From assembly GCA_964519035.1 (NCBI GenBank), contig CAZFKZ010000005.1, forward strand, positions 1 through 61,919: a stretch of DNA of 61,919 bases, in the 5' to 3' direction. Made by a program: the position numbers and the translations under genes. Positions 52,760 through 61,017 of this stretch are shown here, piece after piece. Each line of letters opens with the position of its first letter. Position 1 is the first letter of the stretch. The notes under the pieces were generated by a model. The model saw only the letters and a program-made list of their open reading frames with translations. It was not told the origin of the DNA and did no database searches. This DNA is from CAJJBL01 sp964519035. Lineage in GTDB: Bacteria; Pseudomonadota; Alphaproteobacteria; Puniceispirillales; Marisalimonadaceae.

Positions 52760-53456
52760 AAATAAAGATATTGCTTTGGTTACAGGAGCTGGAGGAGGAA
52801 TAGGTGCGGCAATAGCGTTGGAATTATCAAAACAAAATATGCATGTAATTATTACAGGAAAAACTTTATCTAGTCTAAGTGAAACAGAAAATAACATAAA
52901 TTCAAACAAAGGATCATGTACAATAGTCCAGTTAGATATGAGAGATTTAAGTGGAATTGATAAGTTAGGAATTGAGATTTTTAATAGATGGGGAAAACTA
53001 GATTGTCTAGTTTCTAATGCAGCAATTCTAGGCACATTAGGCCCACTCCATCATCAAACTACTGAAGAATTTAATGATGTAATAAATATAAATTTATTGA
53101 GCAATCACAAACTAATTAGATCACTTGATTTTTTATTAAAGAAGAGTAAATCACCAAAAGCACTATTTTTAAGTTCATCTGTTGCAACAAACCCAAAATC
53201 TTTTTGGGGAGCCTATGCAATATCTAAAGCTGGATTAGAACATATGATAAAAATTTGGGCTAATGAAAATAAAAATAATAACTTTTCAATAACAATTGCA
53301 AATCCAGGAAAAACTAGAACTAAAATGAGAGCACAGGCCATACCTGGAGAAAATAAAAGTAATTTACCAACTCCTTATGAGGTGGCTAAAAAAATAGTGG
53401 CAGTTTTTTTTGAAAACCAAAATAAAAGCAAAACACTAAACATATATAATATATAA
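52752..53456 (+). CDS. Short-chain dehydrogenase/reductase (YciK-like)
   Basis: 234-residue classical SDR. Nucleotide loop TGAGGGIG (residues 11-18), SNAAILG in place of NNAG, a catalytic Ser in LFLSSSVATN and YAISK. The C terminus ENQNKSKTLNIYNI is short. It follows purF with an 8-nt overlap, the same context as the SDR after purF in many Alphaproteobacteria. Substrate unknown. Confidence 0.88.
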   Translation: MLKNKDIALVTGAGGGIGAAIALELSKQNMHVIITGKTLSSLSETENNINSNKGSCTIVQLDMRDLSGIDKLGIEIFNRWGKLDCLVSNAAILGTLGPLHHQTTEEFNDVININLLSNHKLIRSLDFLLKKSKSPKALFLSSSVATNPKSFWGAYAISKAGLEHMIKIWANENKNNNFSITIANPGKTRTKMRAQAIPGENKSNLPTPYEVAKKIVAVFFENQNKSKTLNIYNI

Positions 53457-53481
53457 ATAATTTTATTCTACTTTTTGAAAA

Positions 53482-54189
53482 TTAATTTTCTATAGTTGCT
53501 GGCTCTAGGTATGAATAATCAAAGTCAACTTTTTCATCAAATTTTCTTGCTAATTCTTGTGCAGTTTTTTCACTATCCTCACAAAAACTCATCCATAATC
53601 TATAATTATTGAATCTATAAAAAAACCTTAAAATATCAATTTGAGCGTTACCCACATACCAAGATTTTAAAATCCAACCAATCATAAATAACCAAGGTGA
53701 TATAATAACTAAGGACATAAAAAAAATTATCGTAATACCAAGAAGTATCCAGAGTCTATTTTGAATCATCCACAATGGTGGTGCTAAACTAGCAAGTATT
53801 GATGGTGTAACATTTAATAAAATAGAAGTATGATTGGGTTTCTTGTAAACTTCAAAATCTTCATAAAATATACCTCTATCAAAAAACAATTTTAAACTAA
53901 CATCATCAATTTCAATAGTTTCTTTAGTATCGATTTGTTCTGCAATTATACCCAATGATCCAGAGATAAAAGTATTAAAAAGAATTTCTTTTCTAACTAA
54001 TGTTAAAATATGTGTTTTGTCTGAATTGTTTATATTTTTTGAAAATTCATCATATGATGAATAAACAAATTCACCATCTAAACCAATGATGATATCATTC
54101 TCTTTTAAATTCATTTGAAATGCACGTGATGAAGTTCTAATAGATTTAATCTTTAAAAACTTTTTTTCAATTATTTCTTTATTATCCAT
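53482..54189 (-). CDS. Uncharacterised PDZ-like membrane protein downstream of flagellar genes
   Basis: I do not recognise a named family. The 235-residue protein begins with a PDZ-like segment (about residues 12-85: SSRAFQMNLKENDIIIGLDGEFVYSSYDEF), with the small-residue carboxylate loop and a strand-rich pattern. A long hydrophobic stretch follows (about 135-180), enough for two helices (MIQNRLWILLGITIIFFMSLVIISPWLFMIGW), then a soluble C-terminal tail with FCEDSEKTAQELARKFDEK. It is last of the minus-strand block that starts with fliK, 32 nt after the next gene. A palindrome (GAAAATTAATTTTC) covers its stop. Confidence 0.6.
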   Translation of the reverse strand: MDNKEIIEKKFLKIKSIRTSSRAFQMNLKENDIIIGLDGEFVYSSYDEFSKNINNSDKTHILTLVRKEILFNTFISGSLGIIAEQIDTKETIEIDDVSLKLFFDRGIFYEDFEVYKKPNHTSILLNVTPSILASLAPPLWMIQNRLWILLGITIIFFMSLVIISPWLFMIGWILKSWYVGNAQIDILRFFYRFNNYRLWMSFCEDSEKTAQELARKFDEKVDFDYSYLEPATIEN

Positions 54190-54221
54190 TTATATTTGCC
54201 TCTATTATAAATTAATAAATT

Positions 54222-54947
54222 TTATGGATATTTAATACGACTTGATTTATCAGCTATTTTTCCTAAAACACTATTATTTTGTTTAACTAATCTTGAAATT
54301 TGTTGTGCTTGTATAGCTTGATTTGCAACTATTTGTTTATAAATTGCTTTGTTACTTACTTGTTTAACAACTCCAGCTATTGCTTTACGATTTGAAACAA
54401 CTACATTCTTCAAGGTAGTACTAAGGGAACTATTAAGTTTAGCATTATTAGAAGTCAATGTTTTAGAAGTATTATTTAATTCTTTGACTAAAGTTTCAGT
54501 AATTAATCTTAATTCTCCAACGGTATTGTCATTTGTTTGTTTAACTCTCTTCTCTATTTTATCTAGAGTAAATACTAGCTTTTCATTTACAGCTAGTAAA
54601 TCACCTTGTTTTTTTATAGCAATATCTAAACTTTTTAAAGAATTGTTAACTCCATCAACATTTTCAGCAAAAACTACAAGTGCTTCTCTACTAGTTTCGG
54701 TCATATTACTTAATTTACTTGATGCTTGCATAAATAAGAAAGCACTCACTGCTACTACTATTAATCCTGAGACTATAGAAGATACAAAAACCACAGTTGT
54801 ATATTTATGAATTTGTTTCACTTTTCCCTCCAATATAGCATGTTCTTTTCTAACTTTATTATATTCTGAAGTTACATCAGTTGCTGCATCAGCAGCATCT
54901 AAGGCTAGCTTTATGCTTTCTTGAACAGCTTCGACTTTAGTATCCAT
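54222..54947 (-). CDS. Uncharacterised single-helix coiled-coil protein
   Basis: 241 residues with no family I can name. An N-terminal helix of about 45 residues precedes one strong transmembrane segment (about 48-72: TTVVFVSSIVSGLIVVAVSAFLFMQ). The rest is long predicted alpha-helix with heptad-like Leu/Val/Asn and many Lys and Thr, resembling the helical bundles of chemoreceptors or polar scaffold proteins, but without any signalling hairpin. Composition is low in aromatic residues and free of Cys. Sits between a PDZ-like membrane protein and a small Cys protein in the flagellar block, so a role at the flagellar base or pole is conceivable. Confidence 0.6.
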   Translation of the reverse strand: MDTKVEAVQESIKLALDAADAATDVTSEYNKVRKEHAILEGKVKQIHKYTTVVFVSSIVSGLIVVAVSAFLFMQASSKLSNMTETSREALVVFAENVDGVNNSLKSLDIAIKKQGDLLAVNEKLVFTLDKIEKRVKQTNDNTVGELRLITETLVKELNNTSKTLTSNNAKLNSSLSTTLKNVVVSNRKAIAGVVKQVSNKAIYKQIVANQAIQAQQISRLVKQNNSVLGKIADKSSRIKYP

Positions 54948-54983
54948 TTAATTATCCTAAAAAAATATTTATTACGCATTAAG

Positions 54984-55178
54984 TTATTTAAATTTCTTTT
55001 CAAACCTATATGCACATTCTGTACCAGTTGTTTTAAAAACTTCTATAGAAGGAGTTAGTTTAGAGATAAAACCAAATTTTTTACATCCCCATGGTCTTTC
55101 TTTTTTATAGGTAATGTAAAAATGCAAACAACCCATACATTTGATCTTTCTTTCTATTTTGTTTTTTTCATTATTCAT
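54984..55178 (-). CDS. Small four-cysteine protein, probable metal-binding
   Basis: 64-residue protein with cysteines at 14, 17, 31 and 50: CMGC...PWGCKKFGF...GTECAYRF. HFYITYKKERPWGCKKFGFISKLTPSIEVFKTTG resembles a small conserved family found near flagellar genes in several Proteobacteria and often misnamed in databases. The spacing suggests a Zn or Fe-S site but is not diagnostic. Starts with ATG after AAGTTT; compact and surrounded by same-strand genes. Confidence 0.6.
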   Translation of the reverse strand: MNNEKNKIERKIKCMGCLHFYITYKKERPWGCKKFGFISKLTPSIEVFKTTGTECAYRFEKKFK

Positions 55179-55192
55179 AAAATTAAACTTTT

Positions 55193-55405
55193 TTATTTCT
55201 TAAACTTTAAGCACCAATAGATTAATTCAGCTATTTTAAACCTAAACGCTCCAAAAATAGCTGTTAAGGCAAAAAACCAATATAAAGAAGCATAAAATAA
55301 ATCACCTTGTTCTTTTAATGAACTAGCTTCAAAATGGCATAACAAGGCAGACCAAAAAAACATAGCTGTAATTATTAATTGTCCAATTGTTTTTTTTCTA
55401 TTCAC
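55193..55405 (-). CDS. Small two-helix membrane protein
   Basis: 70-residue protein with two hydrophobic segments (about residues 8-24 and 40-60: TAMFFWSALLCHF and FYASLYWFFALTAIFGAF). No family recognised. Starts with GTG at 55405 after an AGAGG ribosome site. Lies 14 nt after flhB on the same strand, so probably translated from the flagellar transcript. Confidence 0.55.
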   Translation of the reverse strand: MNRKKTIGQLIITAMFFWSALLCHFEASSLKEQGDLFYASLYWFFALTAIFGAFRFKIAELIYWCLKFKK

Positions 55406-55419
55406 TTTAACCTCTAAAT

Positions 55420-56565
55420 TTATTTTAGTTTTTTTCCATATTCATCAAAACTCATATCTTCTGGAACATCAACTTGAGGATATTCGACTTCTTCACCTCT
55501 TTCAATTTTAAAAATATAGGCAAGAATAGATGCAACAGCAGAGTATAAGTGTTCTGATATTTCTTTTCCTATTTCACTTGTAAAATATAAGGCTCTTGCT
55601 AATAATGGACTTTGAAAAACTGTAACATCATTTTCACCTGCTAATTTGATTATTTTTTCTGCCATCATTCCTCTACCCATAGCTAAAATAACTGGAGCTC
55701 CAGATTCACCAACTTCATATTTTATAGCAACAGCAAAATGTGTAGGGTTTGTTACTATAGCCGAAGCATCTTTTACATTTTCAAGAGCCGCATTTTGACC
55801 TGAAGCTCTATTTGCCACTTCATTTTGTAATCTTCTTATTTTTTGTTTAACTTCTGGTGAACCGTCTGTATCTTTATTTTCATCTTTAACTTCTTTAATC
55901 GTCATTTTCAACTTTTCTATGTGTTGATATTTTTGCCACATAAAATCAAATAAAGCGATGAAACCAAGAACAATCAACAGTGAGATAGTTAACTTAGGAA
56001 AATTTTCTAACAGTATTGATAATGCTGAAAATAAATTCCTTTCTGATAATGATAAGATATCTTTTATATTCACATAGATCACTGCATAGGTAATTCCACC
56101 TAATAACCCTACCTTAAATAAAGATTTAATGAGTTCTACTAAACCTTTTGAAGAAAAGATTCTCTTTAAACCAGAAAACAGATTAATTCTATTTGTTTTG
56201 AAATGTAAACTCTTAGGAGCAAAATTTATACCTCCCACAGCCATTTGAGTAAAAATGATAGTTAATATTAGAGGCACACCAATAAGAAGAGTTATATAAA
56301 TAACTTGTTCAATTAGTTTTCCTAGTCCAATCATTGGTGACTGATTTTGTAAAAAGTTTAAATCAAATAAGAAAAAAACTTTCCAGATTGATAAAAAATC
56401 TCTTACAAAAAAAGGTAATGAAGTTAATATTAATAAACCCATAATTAAAGTTGTAAAAACAAACATTTCTTTAGATGATAATACAGTTCCATCTTCTGCA
56501 GCTTTTTCTAATTTCCGAGCAGAGGGTTCTTCGGTTTTATCTTGAGCACTTTCATCTTCGGCCAT
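55420..56565 (-). CDS. flhB: Flagellar export protein FlhB
   Basis: 381-residue substrate-specificity switch of the flagellar type III export apparatus. Opens MAEDESAQDKTEEPSARKLEKAAEDG, has four helices, and carries the autocleavage site NPTH in IVTNPTHFAVAIKY (about residue 270). I chose the ATG at 56565, one base after the fliR stop, over an in-frame upstream start because MAED...TEEPS is the conserved FlhB N terminus. The C-terminal tail is acidic and short. Confidence 0.95.
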   Translation of the reverse strand: MAEDESAQDKTEEPSARKLEKAAEDGTVLSSKEMFVFTTLIMGLLILTSLPFFVRDFLSIWKVFFLFDLNFLQNQSPMIGLGKLIEQVIYITLLIGVPLILTIIFTQMAVGGINFAPKSLHFKTNRINLFSGLKRIFSSKGLVELIKSLFKVGLLGGITYAVIYVNIKDILSLSERNLFSALSILLENFPKLTISLLIVLGFIALFDFMWQKYQHIEKLKMTIKEVKDENKDTDGSPEVKQKIRRLQNEVANRASGQNAALENVKDASAIVTNPTHFAVAIKYEVGESGAPVILAMGRGMMAEKIIKLAGENDVTVFQSPLLARALYFTSEIGKEISEHLYSAVASILAYIFKIERGEEVEYPQVDVPEDMSFDEYGKKLK

Positions 56566-56566
56566 T

Positions 56567-57382
56567 TTAAAAGCTTCTTTTTGCTGGTGAATGAAGTATA
56601 TTATCAACTAAATTTATTGCTAAACCAGTTAAATCAGAAAAGGCATTCGAAATAGGCCCTACTCCTCCATATAAAAAAATAAATACACTAATTAATGTTA
56701 TAGGAAATCCAAATGAAAAAAGATTTAAAGAAGGAGCTGATCTAGTTATAATTCCAATTGAACATTGAATTAAAAGCAGACCTCCAACGACAGGTAAGCT
56801 TATGAGGGCTGCTAAGTAGAGCATTTTTCCAAATGTTTCAACACCAACTTTACTTACCTCAGAAAAATCTAATGTTAAACCAATAGGAAGATATACGTAA
56901 CTTTCTATTATTAATTTAATAATATATAAATGTCCGTCTAGTGATAAAAAACAAGAAATTAGAAATAGTGATAAGATAGAACTTAAGACAAGTGTTTGTC
57001 CTCCAGACTGAGGATCAATCATACTTGACATTGATAGTCCAGCGGTAGAGGCAATTTTTTCTCCTGCTAAAGTTGCTGAAGCAAAGAGAATATTTAAAAC
57101 TAATCCTACCGATAATCCAATACCAATTTCTGATAAAATTAATAAAAATAAATTAAACCCCTCAATTTCCTGAATGTCAGGAACTTTTAAAACAGGAAAT
57201 AAGAAAGCTGTTAAACTTATACTCATAACAATTCTTACTTGTAATGGAATTCCACTACTGGCAAAAAAAGGAGCGCTAATAACAAATGAAGATATTCTTA
57301 AAGAAGCTATAAAAAAAGCCAATAAATACTGAGTTAAATTAAATAAATCTAATCCTGGTATATTAAATTCAGTTCCGTTCAT
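56567..57382 (-). CDS. fliR: Flagellar export protein FliR
   Basis: 271-residue membrane component of the export gate (with FliP and FliQ). About six helices; conserved FFASSGIPLQVRIVMSISLTAFLFP near residue 40 and ALISLPVVGGLLLIQCSIGIITRSAPSLNLFSFGFP near 190-225. It follows fliQ by 17 nt and precedes flhB by 1 nt. Confidence 0.94.
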   Translation of the reverse strand: MNGTEFNIPGLDLFNLTQYLLAFFIASLRISSFVISAPFFASSGIPLQVRIVMSISLTAFLFPVLKVPDIQEIEGFNLFLLILSEIGIGLSVGLVLNILFASATLAGEKIASTAGLSMSSMIDPQSGGQTLVLSSILSLFLISCFLSLDGHLYIIKLIIESYVYLPIGLTLDFSEVSKVGVETFGKMLYLAALISLPVVGGLLLIQCSIGIITRSAPSLNLFSFGFPITLISVFIFLYGGVGPISNAFSDLTGLAINLVDNILHSPAKRSF

Positions 57383-57399
57383 AATATCTACCTAAAAAC

Positions 57400-57672
57400 C
57401 TAATTTTGACCAACACCAGCAACCTGATCAAAAATAAATGCAAAATAATCAGCTAACCCCATCATAAAAAAATTACCCAATAATCCTAGGCCCAACATAA
57501 CTATCACCACTTTGGGAACAAAACTTAATGTCATCTCATTAATAGAGGTGGCGGCTTGAATAATTCCAATAAATAATCCTATCCCAAGAGCTAAACCTAA
57601 TATTGGTCCTGATATCAATAAGACTTGGTAGAAAGCCATACTCAACATGTTAATATTTTCGTCAAATGTCAT
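57400..57672 (-). CDS. fliQ: Flagellar export protein FliQ
   Basis: 90-residue gate subunit with two helices. GPILGLALGIGLFIGIIQAATSINEMTLSFVPKVVIV is the family core. The ATG at 57672 (MTFDENINML) is preferred over an upstream in-frame start at 57726 that would lie inside fliP coding sequence and is not conserved. Five bases separate it from fliP. Confidence 0.95.
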   Translation of the reverse strand: MTFDENINMLSMAFYQVLLISGPILGLALGIGLFIGIIQAATSINEMTLSFVPKVVIVMLGLGLLGNFFMMGLADYFAFIFDQVAGVGQN

Positions 57673-57677
57673 TTTAA

Positions 57678-58517
57678 TTATCCTGCAGCAAAAGTACTTA
57701 CTAGAGAGCCAACGGTCATACTCCAACCATCCACTAGTACAAATAATAAGAGTTTAAAAGGTAATGCAACTAACATTGGTGATAACATCATCATTCCAAG
57801 AGACATTAAAATAGAAGATATCACCATATCAATTACAAGAAATGGTAGAAATAATAAAAAGCCAATTTGAAAAGCAGTCTTAAGCTCACTTGTCATAAAA
57901 GCTGGTAAAGCTATTCTAAAAGGAATATCTGCAACTTCATCAAATTTTTCTAAACCTGCGAGTTCAGAAAACATAATTAGATCACTTTTTCTTGTATTTT
58001 TAACCATGAATTTTTTCATTTCCGAGCTGGCTGTTTCAAGAGCTATATCTGCTGGAATTGTTTTATCCATATATGGTACTGCGGCGTTATCATAAACTTT
58101 AGTAAAAGTAGGTGCCATTATAAAAAATGTTAGAAAGAGAGAAATAGCTATTAATACTTGGTTAGGCGGTGTTTGTTGTGTTCCTAAAGCTTGTCGAAGT
58201 ATAGACATAACTATTATAATTCTTGTAAAACTGGTCATGCCTAAAACTAGTGAAGGAAGAACTGTTAAACCTGTCATTAATAATAGAATTTGTAATGGGA
58301 ATGAATATTCTGTTGTATTTCCATTAGATGATACATTTAAAGCAGGAAAACCAAACCCAGTTTCTCCAATAGCTTGTGAAGAAAAACAACTAACCATAAA
58401 TAAAAATATTGATAAAGAAAAAACCTTTATAGATTGATTAATTTTTTTTATCTTTAAATCTTTATTATCAATAAAAATTAATCTCTTATTTGGTTGAGGA
58501 CATATGGCGTCACGCAT
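57678..58517 (-). CDS. fliP: Flagellar export protein FliP
   Basis: 279-residue gate subunit with a cleavable-type signal segment (hydrophobic VFSLSIFLFMVSCFSSQAIG, about residues 32-51), then the diagnostic FTRIIIVMSILRQALGTQQTPPNQVLI (about 100-126) and PAFMTSELKTAFQIGFLLFLPFLVIDMVISSILMSLGMMML. The unusually long N-terminal stretch before the signal is supported by a strong AAGGAGG six nt before the ATG. Overlaps fliO by 8 nt. Confidence 0.96.
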   Translation of the reverse strand: MRDAICPQPNKRLIFIDNKDLKIKKINQSIKVFSLSIFLFMVSCFSSQAIGETGFGFPALNVSSNGNTTEYSFPLQILLLMTGLTVLPSLVLGMTSFTRIIIVMSILRQALGTQQTPPNQVLIAISLFLTFFIMAPTFTKVYDNAAVPYMDKTIPADIALETASSEMKKFMVKNTRKSDLIMFSELAGLEKFDEVADIPFRIALPAFMTSELKTAFQIGFLLFLPFLVIDMVISSILMSLGMMMLSPMLVALPFKLLLFVLVDGWSMTVGSLVSTFAAG

Positions 58518-58944
58518 TTGTTCCTCCTTTTTTATGAGCAGTTAATAGATCAGAAATATTTACATGCTGTAGAGGCTTTTTTTGAGTAGTAGAAATATTG
58601 CTTAATTCTTTTTGTTTTTGATTTGTTTTGTTAATTGAAGAGTTAAGTTCATCATTATTATTAAAATTTGTATTAGGAGATGTTCCCTTAATAATTTGGT
58701 TTAAGGATCCTCTTCCAGTTTTATGACCAACAAAAAAGAAGTTTTCCTCGCCTACCTTAAATACAAAAGCAAGATATCCTGAACGAAGAGGCATATGATG
58801 CAAAACCTCTAAATCTTCTTGTTTTTTTATAATTTTTTTTATCGAACCACTTTTGGATTTAATAAAAAAACCAACGCATGCTAAAATTAACAAAAATGAT
58901 ATCGTAATAATTATAGTGGTAAAATCTGGCGCCGTATGTGACAT
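58510..58944 (-). CDS. fliO: Flagellar export protein FliO
   Basis: 144-residue bitopic protein: one helix at about residues 8-28 (TTIIITISFLLILACVGFFI), then a cytoplasmic domain with LEVLHHMPLRSGYLAFVFKVGEENFFFVGHKTGRGSL that matches the FliO/SpoA-adjacent fold. FliO stabilises FliP during gate assembly. FliO is poorly conserved, so the position between fliN and fliP is a main part of the evidence. Confidence 0.82.
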   Translation of the reverse strand: MSHTAPDFTTIIITISFLLILACVGFFIKSKSGSIKKIIKKQEDLEVLHHMPLRSGYLAFVFKVGEENFFFVGHKTGRGSLNQIIKGTSPNTNFNNNDELNSSINKTNQKQKELSNISTTQKKPLQHVNISDLLTAHKKGGTNA

Positions 58945-59051
58945 ATTTTTATATCCTTTAAATTCTAGTTAAAGGAAGCAAGAACTATGCCATATTAATT
59001 TAAAATTAAGTCATTGATTTTGCTTAATTATTAATGTCATTTTTTTGTAAA

Positions 59052-59366
59052 TTAAAGCTTTTGAACTCTATTTTCAGGGTTTGTTACCTCAGTAAATCTT
59101 ATACCAAATCTTTCTCCAACCATGACAACTTCGCCTTTAGCAATTTGTACGCCATTCGCTAATATGTCTAATGGATCTCCAGCTAGCCTTTCTAATTCAA
59201 CCACAGAGCCCTCATTAAGTCTTAACAAATCTCTAATTTTTAATTCAGTTGAACCTACCTCAACAGTCAGTTTAACCTCAATATTCTCTAGAACTTTAAG
59301 ATTATCCATACCCGCATCGTTGGATTTCATTTCTTGATTTACGTCTGATGTTTCATTCTCTGACAT
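59052..59366 (-). CDS. fliN: Flagellar motor switch protein FliN
   Basis: 104-residue C-ring protein. Acidic N terminus of about 25 residues, then a complete SpoA domain: VKLTVEVGSTELKIRDLLRLNEGSVVELERLAGDPLDILANGVQIAKGEVVMVGERFGIRFTEV. With FliM and FliG it sets rotation direction and torque. 18 nt after fliM; a 107-bp spacer with no ORF separates it from fliO. Confidence 0.96.
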   Translation of the reverse strand: MSENETSDVNQEMKSNDAGMDNLKVLENIEVKLTVEVGSTELKIRDLLRLNEGSVVELERLAGDPLDILANGVQIAKGEVVMVGERFGIRFTEVTNPENRVQKL

Positions 59367-59384
59367 TTAGTACTCCTGGGATAA

Positions 59385-60353
59385 TTATATTCTAGTTTTT
59401 AAACTTACAGCGGCTTGGCCATTAGTTTCACCAATTTCAGATTTAAATAATAATTTGTCATCAACAAAAAAATCAACTCCATCTATTGGAGGAAGATTCA
59501 TTACATCGCCTTTTTTTAGTTTTACTAATTTTGATAAGGAAATAGACGGTTCACTTAAAATTGCTGAGATTGGTAACGGCACATTTAGTACTGATTTTTC
59601 CAGCCTTTCCCTCCAACTAGTATCATCATCAATTACATCTGATTGAACGCGAGATCTAAGTAAGGAAGCAATAGGCTTTAATGTTTGCAAAGGATAAATA
59701 ACGTCAAACGAAGCGGAATCTATATTAGGTAGTTGAACAACAAATGAGCATATAATCACAGAGTCTGTTGATTCAACAAGAGTTGCAAATTGTGGATTAA
59801 CTTCTCGTGCTTGATGCCTTATTGTTATAGGCATAAGATCTTTCCAGGCATTCTGCAAGCATTGACCTATACCATCTGAGACTATTTCTATAATTCTTTC
59901 TTCAGTTGCTGTAAACTCTGCTTTTGTAGAAGGAAAGTTAGCAAGTTTACCTCCATAATAACAATTAGTTAATACACTTATAAAAGATGGCTCTAGTACT
60001 AATAACATAGAACCTCTTAATTCATCTATTCTACTAGTAGTTAAGCTCATAAAACTATTTAAACCAGCACTATATTCGTCATATGTTTTTACTTCTGGTG
60101 GAAAAGGATTTATTTTTGGCTGAATCCGTATCATAGGTAAAAATATACTTCTTACTAATCTAGCAAAACGTTCATTAATAAGTCTAAGGGCATAATAATC
60201 ACCTAGAAGTTCAAGATTATCAGACCCAAATGTGAAATCAGTAACTTCTATATCATTATTAACCCCAGAATTTGTAGCAATTTCTCCACTTTGTAGACCT
60301 TCCATTAAGGCAGAAACCTCATCTGAAGATAATTTACGGGATGTATTTGACAT
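59385..60353 (-). CDS. fliM: Flagellar motor switch protein FliM
   Basis: 322-residue C-ring protein that receives CheY-P and connects to FliG. An N-terminal LSSDEVSALMEGL motif resembles the CheY-binding peptide (L-Q-DE-D-LL), the CheC-like middle domain spans about 50-240 and a SpoA domain ends the protein (VPLPISAILSEPSISLSKLVKLKKGDVMNL). Followed by fliN; preceded by fliL. Confidence 0.93.
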   Translation of the reverse strand: MSNTSRKLSSDEVSALMEGLQSGEIATNSGVNNDIEVTDFTFGSDNLELLGDYYALRLINERFARLVRSIFLPMIRIQPKINPFPPEVKTYDEYSAGLNSFMSLTTSRIDELRGSMLLVLEPSFISVLTNCYYGGKLANFPSTKAEFTATEERIIEIVSDGIGQCLQNAWKDLMPITIRHQAREVNPQFATLVESTDSVIICSFVVQLPNIDSASFDVIYPLQTLKPIASLLRSRVQSDVIDDDTSWRERLEKSVLNVPLPISAILSEPSISLSKLVKLKKGDVMNLPPIDGVDFFVDDKLLFKSEIGETNGQAAVSLKTRI

Positions 60354-60377
60354 TACAAAATAATCACTTTCTTTTTG

Positions 60378-60989
60378 TTACTGTAATATGAATGCTGTAA
60401 AGTATACGTCTTCAATACCTGGAAATTCTTTTAAACTGTCTAATTTTTTATTTAAAACTTCTAATAATTTTGTCGAAAGCTTTTTCTTGCCATCACTTCC
60501 TGAAATATCCTCTTCAGTAAAATCGCTTATCGTTGTTAAAATTTCTGATCTTAATGACAACTGATGTTGATCGACAGTCTCCATGACTTTTTCATCGTAT
60601 TGAGTAGAAACTCCTATACTAATTTGTAAAAATTTTCTACTGCCTTTTAAATTTGTAGTGAAATCTCCAGGAAATTCAAAATAAGTAGTTTCATAACTAT
60701 CCGTTTCAGGAATTTCTTTTACATTTTTCTTAATTATTCCGTCGGCACCTTCTTCAGCACCTTCTTCTTCTTTTTTCTTTTCTTCAATCTCTTTCTGTTT
60801 TTGAGCTTCTTTATCTTTACCCTCTATAATTTGATTAACTTCAGCTGAGGGATCGGGTTCAGGTTCGCCGCCAAACATCAAATACCCTAAGCCAAGGCCA
60901 ACTCCAAGGAGAAATAAACCAGCAACAACAAAAATAATAATTTTTATAAGACCACTTTTTTTTGGTTCTTCTTCAATTTCTTCTGCCAT
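60378..60989 (-). CDS. fliL: Flagellar basal-body-associated protein FliL
   Basis: 203-residue stator-associated protein: one helix (about residues 14-38, IIIFVVAGLFLLGVGLGLGYLMFG), a low-complexity Glu/Lys linker (KEAQKQKEIEEKKKEEEGAEEG, about 60-80) and a periplasmic stomatin-like domain starting FEFPGDFTTNL. Linker is richer in charged residues than usual. Between fliK and fliM, 24 nt before the latter. Confidence 0.9.
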   Translation of the reverse strand: MAEEIEEEPKKSGLIKIIIFVVAGLFLLGVGLGLGYLMFGGEPEPDPSAEVNQIIEGKDKEAQKQKEIEEKKKEEEGAEEGADGIIKKNVKEIPETDSYETTYFEFPGDFTTNLKGSRKFLQISIGVSTQYDEKVMETVDQHQLSLRSEILTTISDFTEEDISGSDGKKKLSTKLLEVLNKKLDSLKEFPGIEDVYFTAFILQ

Positions 60990-61017
60990 TTTTTATCTCA
61001 CTTAGTAATTAATTTAA

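Noticed and set aside
54349..54810. 153-codon plus-strand ORF opposite the coiled-coil gene
   Set aside because: It is a shadow of the helical minus-strand gene; no ribosome site, no recognisable domain and wrong operon direction.
56566..56607. 14-residue N-terminal extension of FlhB
   Set aside because: It lies inside fliR coding sequence and precedes the conserved MAED...TEEPS start.
57673..57726. 18-residue N-terminal extension of FliQ
   Set aside because: It overlaps fliP coding sequence and is not part of the conserved protein.
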